Shown piece after piece: positions 55,561 through 64,000 of a DNA stretch of 64,000 nucleotides; positions within the stretch are counted from its first letter, which is position 1; every line of letters starts with the position of its first letter. Below the pieces are notes generated by a model. That model saw nothing but the letters and a program-made list of their open reading frames with translations. It was not told the origin of the DNA and did no database searches. A program made the translations under genes and the position numbers. The stretch comes from Scolanthus callimorphus (lineage: Eukaryota; Cnidaria; Anthozoa; Actiniaria; Edwardsiidae). The stretch spans positions 21,439,073-21,503,072 of the forward strand of contig CM066912.1 of the NCBI GenBank assembly GCA_033964015.1, in the 5' to 3' direction.

Positions 55561-57290
55561 CCCCATAAAAATAGCGTATTTTTCATCAAACTTTCTCAAA
55601 ACCACCGCTAAGATATCTTATTAACATACAGAGTCCCAGTATTCCCGCTGCTACTAAAAATACATGATAATTATGAACAAATTCAGGGTCTTCGTTTTCC
55701 GCTTTCGGAAAACGAAGACCCTGATAGAAAACAACGTATTTTCATCAAACTTTCTCAAACCACCGCTAAGATATCTTATTAACATACAGAATCCAGTAGT
55801 CCCGCTGCTACTAAAAATACATGATAATTATTGAACAAATTCAGGGTCTTCGTTTCCGCTTTCGGAAAACGAAGACCCTGATAGAAAACAGCGTATTTTT
55901 CATCAAACTTTCTCAAAACCACCGCTAAGATATCTTATTAACATATAGAGTCCCAGTTGTCCCGCTGCTACTAAAAATACACTGAGAATTTTGAACAAAT
56001 TCAGGGTCTTCGTTTTCCGCTTTCGGAAAACGAAGACCCTGATAGAAAACAACGTATTTTTCATCAAACTTTCTCAAAACCACCGCTAAGATATCTTATT
56101 AACATACAGAGTCCCAGTATTCCCGCTGCTACTAAAAATACATGATAATTATTGAACAAATTCAGGGTCTTCGTTTTCCGCTTTCGGAAAACGAAGACCC
56201 TGATAGAAAACAGTGTATTTTTCATTAAACTTTCTCAAAACCACCGCAAAGATATCTTATTAACACACAGAGTCCTAATATTCCCGCTGCTACTAAAAAT
56301 ACATGATAATTATTGAACAAATTCAGGGTCTTCGTTTTCCGCTTTCGGAAAACGAAGACCCTGATAGAAAACAACGTATTTTTCATCAAACTTTCTCAAA
56401 ACCACCGCAAAGATATCTTATTAACACACAGAGTCCCAGTATTCCCGCTGCTACTAAAAATACATGATAATTATTGAACAAATTCAGGGTCTTCGTTTTC
56501 CGCTTTCGGAAACGAAGACCCTGATAGAAAACAACGTATTTTTCATCAAACTTTCTCAAACCACCGCTAAGATATCTTATTAACATACAGAGTCCCAGTA
56601 TTCCCGCTGCTACTAAAAATACATGATAATTATTGAACAAATTCAGGGTCTTCGTTTCCGCTTTCGGAAAACGAAGACCCAGATAGAAAACAGCGTATTT
56701 TTCATCAACTTTCTCAAAACCACCGCTAAGATATCTTATTAACATACAGAGTCCCAGTAGTCCCGCTGCTACTAAAAATACATGATAATTATTGAACAAA
56801 TTCGGGGTCTTCGTTTTCCGCTTTCGGAAAACGAAGACCCTGATAGAAAACAACGTATTTTTCATCAAACTTTCTCAAAAACCCCGCTAAGATATCTTAT
56901 TAACATACAGAGTCCCAGTAGTCCCGCTGCTACTAAAAATACATGATAATTATTGAACAAATTCAGGGTCTTCGTTTCCGCTTTCGGAAAACGAAGACCC
57001 TGATAGAAAACAGTGTATTTTTCATTAAACTTCTCAAAAACCACCGCAAAGATATCTTATTAACATATAGAGTCCCAGTAGTCCCGCTGCTACTAAAAAT
57101 ACATGATAATTATTGAACAATTCGGGGTCTTCGTTTTCCGCTTTCGGAAAACGAAGACCCTGACAGAAAACAACGTATTTTTCATCAAACTTTCTCAAAA
57201 CCACCGCAAAGATATCTTATTGACACATAGAGTCCCAGTAGTCCCGTGCTACTAAAAATACATGATAATTATTGAAAAAGGTCAGGGTCC
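55520..57290. repeat. Satellite, ~161-bp unit, about ten copies, each with a perfect hairpin
   Basis: CAGGGTCTTCG recurs at 55684, 55842, 56002, 56163, 56324, 56485, 56644, 56803 (one change), 56964 and 57123 (one change). Periods are 158-161 bp. Every unit contains GGGTCTTCGTTTTCCG, then CTTT, then its inverse (16-17 bp arms), followed by a conserved CCACCGCTAAGATATCTTAT block and a TCCCGCTGCTACTAAAAATA block. Units differ mainly by single-base indels in homopolymers. Minus-strand frames spanning several units are artefacts. Confidence 0.9.
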
Positions 57291-59225
57291 CCGATAAAAA
57301 TAGCGTTTTTTTCCATCAACCTTCCTCATAACCACTGCTAAGCTACACGCATAATAGTCGCAGAAAGTGGAATCCAGAATCCGATAAAAAGGCGTAAGTT
57401 TGCATCAAAGTTTCTCAAAACTACTACACGCAGCTAAAACTACATTTATATTCTCTTTCGCCTCGCTCAGGCGGATAGAAATGATTTGTGGCCACTCGAT
57501 AACTATGACAATACAAGAAAAGGACAATTAACATTATTGTTGTTGAATTTAGGATGGCTGCTATATTTTTCTTGCTCACAGATGCGCAAGTTCCAAACAC
57601 ATTGTACTTGCGTGCTGCCGACCCGATAACATCATACCACTAAGACACTATCATTGCCAATTTTGTTGGCAATGTTATCAAACAAAAGCTGGGTGGCTTC
57701 AGTTTTATTGTCTGAACTAAAATAATAATTATATCCGGTGTTTTCATTTTCTAGGTGTAAATGATGATAAGAAATGTTTGATTTAGTGATACGATGCACA
57801 ATTTGGTATTTGGCAGGTCTATTTATTGATTTTTCGTGACTTCATACGAACCCTCCGAACACTCCCAGCCTACGGCTTGTCCCCCTAGTGCACTTAAAGC
57901 GAAAAATGTCAAACAACAATGACAAAAAATCGCCTTCAAACATCAAATCATTTGGATTTTAGTTTGAGGAAATCTTCATGCCGCCCTTTGATTATCGGTA
58001 GAATTCGTGATACATGATATATGCGGTAATCCGATTGGCTGACACCGTTTATCTACTGGGAACTTAAACTCCATGTTTCTAACGTGTAGGTAACGTTTCT
58101 CCTTTCATCTACATTTTATCAACTTCTGTTAAACGTTCAGCGGTATACAACAGTATCGACCATTCAAAATGAAATAGTCCCTGACAAAAGCTCGAGCAAG
58201 TTATTCAATACGTTAGTGTCGGTACTGGAGAAAGATTGCACGTGCTCCATTGTGCTGTTATTCTACCGATTCCATTTCCTGCGGCAATCTTTGTAGTGAA
58301 AAATAATGAAAGAATATTTAAAATGAAGTTGATTGTAACATCTCCTAGACAGTTCTAAAAGATTAACTTCTACCTGTTTGTAAGAAAGGGCTAATCTTCA
58401 ATGTAAAATCTCACGATACTTATCTTATATTATCAAAATCACTGAAAAACACCTTGCCCTTGTTAGATCCTGGAATATCTTCCTTATTCTCCTGTATTGA
58501 CACGTCTGAAATTGAATCAGTTTCCTTTTTATGTGAATTCTTTGATGATGAAATCACACGATTTCACACGATAATAAAATCACACGATCACACGATTCAG
58601 TGAAGGGCCTGTCGGAAATAAACTTGGTTTTGCGACATTCTTTGGACCCATCAAATAAATCTTGAAAAATGAGACTATAATTGAGTGTTTTTTTTCCTAA
58701 TCCTAGTTTCCAATTCTATAAATCATTGTTCTGTCAATTATTTGTTTATCATTTATGAAAATAGTGCCTCGCACTATAATAGAACAGGTTTATCTTGTAA
58801 TCGTCTTGCGTGATTCTATTCCGTGCAAGTGTTCCGTGACAATTGTGAGTTTTTTGCGCACGATAGTTTTTCGTATTTAGTGCTCAACTCGAATTTGCTA
58901 TTGGTATTTGACCAGCACATACCCCCAATCGAATTTTCTATGATTTAACGATCCGTTCTATTAAAAGCAAACAAATAATGCCCTATTCAACCAGAACAGG
59001 TCATGCGCATCGAAAATAGCACCATTATCTTTGACCTTGATTGACATAGTAATAACTAGGAATTGCGCGCGAAAATCACTATCACGTGGAAGGCATTGCT
59101 CGATAGGTTTCTTCCCTGGTATTCAAGTGTTTGTGTGCTTATATTCTCTCCAACAATTTGTTGCTTCATTCAGCAAAGGACTTCACAGAAAGAATACTAA
59201 TAAGCTAGCAGGACTGCCGACTTTT
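57291..59225. other. No gene recognised
   Basis: A short hairpin GCCAATTTTGTTGGC (57655), and four ATCACACGAT-type units at 58550-58590. Otherwise nothing. Confidence 0.4.
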
Positions 59226-60903
59226 TGATTGGGAAAGTGTCGAGCAGAAGACAGAAATCGGAAGAGGAAGCTTCGGAGCTGTCTTCATTGGAAAGAGAAG
59301 TGACGGTGAGCTTGTTGTGATAAAGAAATTGTTAAGAGAGCGCGAACGAGAGATACAACTATTTGCGAAAGAAGCACTCATTCTAAACGGACTTGATAGC
59401 AAGCATGTTGTGGGTTTTCGTGGGGTGTCATCAGATCCCATGGCGATGATGTTAGAGTATGTATACTTTGATTTTGCCCCATTTCAATTAGACAAGCGAG
59501 TTTCTTCTGTTACCGATTATTTGGATTTGATGGCCTCAGTCTCGAACTCGGACAAGACAGTCCTAGACTCATTTGCTAGTCTCCATTTAAAAATCGCTCG
59601 CGACACTGCACTAGGCCTCGGTTATCTGCACGATAATGGTATTGCTCATCGAGATCTTTAACCGGCAAATGTCCTAATGTCAAACCAACACTACTGCCAT
59701 ATAAAGGATAGGGGCGAATTAGAAGCTGCCTGGAAGAAAGAAGCTGTGGTCTGCAAGCTTGTGGACTTTGGAGAAAGTCGCGCGCAGCTACAACAAACAG
59801 CAACCCTATGCCACACTAACACATTGAATGTTCAGAGGGGCAGCCTGGTCTACATGGCCCCAGAATTATTTGATCCAGATACCGGACCTATGTCTTTAGG
59901 TGAACTTCAAAGATGCGATGTTTGGTCTTATGGAATGCTGTTGTTTATGTTGTGTAATCCAGACTTAGATTTCCCGTATGATATAGAACTTAGACGGATC
60001 AAAGACCGGGCAGCAACGCTTTGGAAAGCGAATTAAAGCAGCTTTTAGGGCAGAAAAAACTACCTACATTTTCTAGCGAGAACGCCAGGCTTCAGGCTAC
60101 CGAATGGCTTGAAATAGAAGAGGCGTTGTCAGTTGCGCCACGTTGCCCCAGGAGATCGACCCACAATCGCAGAAACAACACAGATGCTTAATAAAGGCAA
60201 ATCAAGATTGTTTTATGACATCCCGCTCTCAGTAAGTCAGAGTACTGCAGTCAATCAGATGAGTCTTGTAGCGGCAGCTGGTCTACCAGGAGGAACTACC
60301 CCGTTTGACGATGCCACCAACAGCTGCGCGTTCTATCTGTATTAGCAAGCGACATTTTCCTTGAACGGGAAAGACGGGAAGAGCTCCAAGGTTTGAGCGA
60401 GTGGCATGAATTCGGAGAGCAGATCAGCCATATGGTACTTACCTCGCCAGGCTATTTCAACAAACATCGTGATGTCTCGAAATTATACGACGTATACGAG
60501 GCTTACTCCATCCTGCGCTCCCATCAGTTGCTGAGCGAGCAGTACGAGTTAACCGAGCTGATCGTGTCTGCATCAAGGGTATTCAGCAAAGAAGGGCGCG
60601 AACATCTCAAACGTTCAATATCGTGCCTTCCCAAAGCCGACGAGTCTGGCCAAATAGCGGTGTATACTTGCGAGAAGTATATCTTCACTGTCGGTGCCGC
60701 TATGGGCGTTTATTCGCATTAGATACCCATCCAATCATTGAAAATTGGGAGGAAACGGAAATGGCATCCTGAAAGTTTGTCCAGGTGACGATGCTGCCTC
60801 GGTGTCATTACTTTGCGCCTGGATCTGGAAGCGACTAGCTTCGAGTGGCGTCAAGGAGACGGCTATGCAATCATTTCTTCTATTTGAAAATTTGCTAGAG
60901 TAA
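59226..60903 (+). pseudogene. Intronless protein-kinase pseudogene with one stop and several frameshifts
   Basis: From 59230 the frame reads DWESVEQKTEIGRGSFGAVF (glycine loop), LVVIKKL (lysine) and GIAHRDL. A TAA at 59659-59661 then falls where the catalytic-loop Lys should be, and PANVL follows in the same frame. DFGESRA, MAPELFDP and CDVWSYGMLLF are intact. Frame changes occur at about 60030, 60128 and 60330, and near 60740. The kinase C-lobe end (APGDRPTIAET) is recovered, and a ~180-residue C-terminal region follows: LASDIFLERERREELQGL, then CLPKADESG and the DDAASVSLLCAWIWKRL segment. Upstream, a T5 run at about 59223 also shifts frame. It looks like a decayed TKL/tyrosine-kinase-like protein with an unrecognised C-terminal domain. 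No introns are seen, so it may be a retrocopy. Confidence 0.8.
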
Positions 60904-61360
60904 GTATATTATAATTAGAAATCAAAGTTGAGCTTTTGAGAACGGGGTAACTAATCTACTTTTCCCCTTTTTCCCCCTTGGTCTCGCGGAACTAGGCTGG
61001 CAGAGGTTTCGGAATATCAAAATGAGACTGCACGCTCACAATATGCTAGTTCAGGATGAGAAAGTGCTAAGGTTTTGGCTCTACCTATTAAATGTTTTAT
61101 GTACTCCCATCCCATTTTACTGGTTTGGTTACTGGTACAAAGTGCCGTAGGCTATTCGTCGTCTGGTGTTGTTCTTTCTGCGTTTATTATATCCGTACCC
61201 ATTGTCCTGTTCCCCATCGCGTAGGAACCAGACCTATCCAAATGACAAGCAAGGTGAATTGCAAATCTCACCAGCGATACCGTGGATTCGACAGAACGCT
61301 ATCAATGCAGCAGGGAGAGCTAACGATCTGGGTAAGCATGACTATATCGTACGGTTCTTT
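60904..61360. other. No supported gene
   Basis: Short frames near 61092-61370 overlap in two frames and show no domain. Confidence 0.35.
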
Positions 61361-61500
61361 TAACAATTAGTCGCCGAAGGCGACGTGATTATCGGCGAAT
61401 AGTCACCTCGACTTCGTCTCGGTGGTGATAGTCACCTTGACTTCGTCTCGGTGGTGATTATTCGCCGAAAATCACGGAGCCTGAGGCGACTAATTGTTTA
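61361..61500. mobile_element. MITE with AACAATTAGTCGCC ends, internal 33-bp duplication
   Basis: AACAATTAGTCGCC at 61361 and its inverse at about 61486-61499. Inside, the segment ACTTCGTCTCGGTGGTGAT occurs twice. It is related to 35270-35366. Confidence 0.65.
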
Positions 61501-61706
61501 GTATAATTACTCAAGAGATTCATAAGGTTTTTAAACAAAAAAACTGTTTTTGTTGGACTTTTTCACGATCATAACAAACCTCGAGCGTGCACTCCCAATC
61601 CTTTCAATGTTATAATCACCTGTAGGTGATTATAGCGAGAGAAACCGAACATCTCGACCAATCAGCGCGCGGAAATTCTTATAATAGCTTCAGTAATGAT
61701 ACTAAG
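61498..61706. mobile_element. Diverged relative of the 34752 hairpin MITE
   Basis: TAGTATAATTACTCAAG at the left, TATAATCACCTGTAGGTGAT in the centre, and CATCTCGACCAATCAGCGCG on the right match the 34752-34904 element, but the arms have diverged. Confidence 0.6.
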
Positions 61707-61708
61707 GG

Positions 61709-62503
61709 ACCGGTCATTATTTATCGCCTGGGGGGGGTCAGAGGATTTTGGGAAATCAAAATGCAGTGATCCTCCCTCTATAAGTACAGTGATTAAAGTG
61801 ATCACCCCTTAAACGTTTTCGTGACCACGCCCCCCCCCCCCCCCCCATAGAAGACATTTACAGATATCGCATTTTTCTTTCGTTGCGCGAATTTTGATAA
61901 ACGCATTTCATCGAATTTTGATAAACGCATTTCATCAAGCGTCAGAGAAAGTGTAGCTGAACATTCTGTTTTTTTTTATGTATAGTAAACAAATCCTCTA
62001 CGTTTTATTATTCATGCGCGCAATTGCGCGCCAAAATGACGAAATTATTATCATTCATTTGCGTGAAGCGCGGCCTAAATGCCTGTAACTTCGAACTCAC
62101 GCTTACTCTTCTTTTAAACATAGTGACTGCCCGCCAGGCCTATCACTGCAGGGCATTTTTGGTAGAGTTTGTTTTACCTCGCTAAGATACACTTGTTCTT
62201 GTGAACGGGTGGGAAGGTAGTGTCTTCGTTGCGCGAGTTGTCAAAGACTACATTAAATGTTATTCTTTATGCGCGCGAAGCGCGCCGAAATTTTTATGTA
62301 TTGCGTGAAGTGAAGTACAAAAATACAAATGATAGAGAAGTTGCTGAATAACTACTTAGAAAATTTCTTGTGATCCCCCCGTTCAGGGCTTGAGGTTTTG
62401 AGAGATCCCCCCTTTCGCGCGCTCGCCCCAAAATGAAGTGATCTGCCCCAAAAATCATCTGCCCCCTCCCCCCCTCCCAGGCGATAAATATGACCGGTCC
62501 TTA
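61709..62503. mobile_element. Non-autonomous element with GGACCGGTCA ends
   Basis: The left end GGGACCGGTCATTATTTATC (61710) and right end (to 62503, minus-strand GGACCGGTCATATTTATCGC) are inverted, followed inward by CCTGGGGGGG-type tracts. It surrounds the dispersed repeat at 61880-62245. No coding sequence. Confidence 0.65.
61880..62245 (-). repeat. Dispersed repeat (inverted copy of 15217-15550)
   Basis: Same blocks as 15217-15550 on the opposite strand, with a local duplication of GAATTTTGATAAACGCATTT at 61909-61943. Confidence 0.6.
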
Positions 62504-62899
62504 AACTCAGGTAATCCCAGCTACCCGGGGTCCCCCGCCTCAATTTATAGGCCCTACAACGTTCTATTCAGTCCTCATAAAGACAATGAGGCCAATAAGT
62601 TTTAAAAAATATTACGAACTTTCGTTTGTTATAACTTCAACCAAAAAATTACTAAAACAGTTTTAAACAAACCTGCATATCTTTTTAGTGTTCCGAAGCT
62701 TCCGTCCCATTTTTGTTTTGTTGATGTCGGCGTTGCTTTCAGGCATATATAATCTTGACCATTAGAAAAGTGATGGGTGGGGTGGGGCAACTTTCATTTT
62801 TTTCTTTTTAACATCCAATTATAAATATTTTTTTACACTCGGTTGCTCGGCAAGATTTTCTTTTCTTTTGTACGTTTTATGTATAATAGATGTAATAGT
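62504..62899. other. Unassigned spacer
   Basis: AT-rich, no feature recognised. Confidence 0.4.
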
Positions 62900-63095
62900 A
62901 ACCTTTAGCACAGGATGTATAGGGATACACCACCAAAGACCCTGTTTTCGCATGTAACAGGTACCCATCTGGAAAAAAATTGCAAGTTTTCGAATTTTGG
63001 GCCCCCTAAAAGGTAGCAGACGCCTGATTTTAAACCCTTAAAAGTACGACAAGCACCGCCGCCCAAAAAATAGGGGAGTCCCCCCCCCCCGGACA
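62900..63095. repeat. TTTTAGGGG-family copy
   Basis: GGCCCCCTAAAAGGTAGCAG, ACGACAAGCACCGCCGCCC and ATAGGGGAGTCCCCCCC give the right half of the family consensus. The left half is eroded. Confidence 0.5.
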
Positions 63096-63289
63096 TTCTT
63101 AAACTTGCTGTCTTAGTTAGCCCTTGTTAAAAATTTCATGCCGGTGCTTAACCCTTGCCCCGAACCCCACCTTATCCCTCACTACGCAACCAAACTCTAT
63201 TGAAACTCCAAGATACATAAATACGTGACAAATCGATGCACCTGAGTCAGCCCGATGTATGGTCTTGACTACATTTTGTAGGAAACGTT

Positions 63290-63835
63290 ACACTCACGAC
63301 GTTTGTAATACACGCGTGCTTGCCATGAAATAACTTTTACGTGGTCCATCATTTCTTCCAGATGCTCGAGAGCCTACGGACGCACACACCGGAAAGGAAA
63401 GGAGAATCTTCCTTCGTTGGTTTTCCAGGAAGCAAAGGCTAGTAGAAAACAAACCCAAGTATTCATTTAAGTCTTTGAACATGACGCGCGCGTCTGCATG
63501 ATTTACTAATATCATGTTCCATAATTCTCCCCACAAACGCTCCAGAGCCTACGGCAAAGCGAACGAGCATCACGGAAAAAAAAAGAGGAAATATTCCGAC
63601 GGGGATTTGACAGGAATCGAAGGCTAGTAGAAAACAAATCCAAGTATTCACATAAGCAGCACGTCTCACACGTCTTTGAATGTATTACGCGTGCTTTACA
63701 CGAAGTAACTAATATCGTCGTCCATCCGTATTTCCCGCAGACGCTCCAGCGGACGAGGAACACAGGAAAAGAAAGGGGGATCTCTCGTCATGGATTTGTC
63801 AGGAATCGAAGCTAGTTGAGAACAAACCTCCGTAT
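63290..63835. repeat. Three diverged tandem repeats, ~190-bp period
   Basis: AGGCTAGTAGAAAACAAA(C/T)CCAAGT-type blocks recur at about 63437, 63627 and 63806 (last diverged). Each is preceded by a CC(A/G)GAGC-type block, a GGAAA-rich stretch and a TTGNCAGGAATCGAA block. Minus-strand frames through the array share this periodicity and are not called. Confidence 0.65.
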
Positions 63836-64000
63836 TAATTGGAGGCATTAATTACTGCTTTTTATTATACGACTGTGACGTCATTACTATATAAGATCAA
63901 AATTGATTGCATATGGAAAAAATCCTATGGCAAAATCGGTTGAAAGCCATATTACACTGTAGCAAAACCGTTTCAAACCGGTTTTGTGCGCGCAGTTGAT
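63836..64000. other. Unassigned end of window
   Basis: Nothing recognised; an AAACCGGTTT palindrome lies near 63975. Confidence 0.4.

Noticed and set aside
55249..56868. Minus-strand open frames of 118 and 160 codons in the satellite
   Set aside because: They follow the ~161-bp repeat, change frame from unit to unit, and encode only repeat-derived peptides.

Overview
The window reads as animal nuclear DNA, most likely from an anthozoan cnidarian such as a stony coral or sea anemone. That is an inference from AT-rich sequence, short spliced exons with GT-AG introns, very dense DNA transposons and hairpin elements, long homopolymer G/C tracts, and a Penelope-type retroelement. I found no convincing ordinary host gene. 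Nearly all coding sequence belongs to mobile elements or to degraded gene copies.

Layout. 1-17.9 kb is a mosaic of repeats: the 5' start of a BEL/Pao-like polyprotein at the left edge (minus strand), a Mutator-like element with 9-bp target duplications, several fold-back elements, two inverted copies of a TTAA-flanked piggyBac-like element, a composite tRNA/5S SINE, and the 3' end of a Penelope-like element with a GIY-YIG endonuclease and a hammerhead-like motif.

17,948-38,488 is one very large (20.5 kb) EnSpm/CACTA-type transposon. It has 18-bp perfect terminal inverted repeats and, just inside each end, tandem arrays of related motifs in opposite orientation. It carries three gene sets: a spliced protein-kinase gene (+), a three-or-more-exon TNP2-like transposase (-), and a second multi-exon gene of unknown function (+). 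The kinase and transposase genes converge on a near-palindromic double poly(A) signal; the transposase and the third gene diverge from a common interval. LINE fragments and hairpin MITEs are nested inside.

38,548-50,451 is a second large element (11.9 kb) with ~320-bp terminal inverted repeats and a perfect 8-bp target duplication. It carries a spliced zinc-ribbon + HECT-type E3 ubiquitin ligase gene (+) and a retroviral-integrase-like (rve) DDE transposase (-), arranged tail to tail. Both have one visible break: a nonsense codon inside a 54-bp in-frame duplication in the HECT gene, and a frameshift near the integrase C-terminus. A 3.6-kb TTAA-flanked element sits in the HECT intron. The matching empty site is preserved at 52.3 kb, in a truncated inverted copy of the same gene.

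50.5-64 kb holds a broken Tc1/IS630-type transposase, the HECT fragment, a ~161-bp satellite whose every unit carries a perfect GGGTCTTCG hairpin, a protein-kinase pseudogene broken by a stop at the catalytic-loop lysine and several frameshifts, and a cluster of hairpin and tandem repeats.
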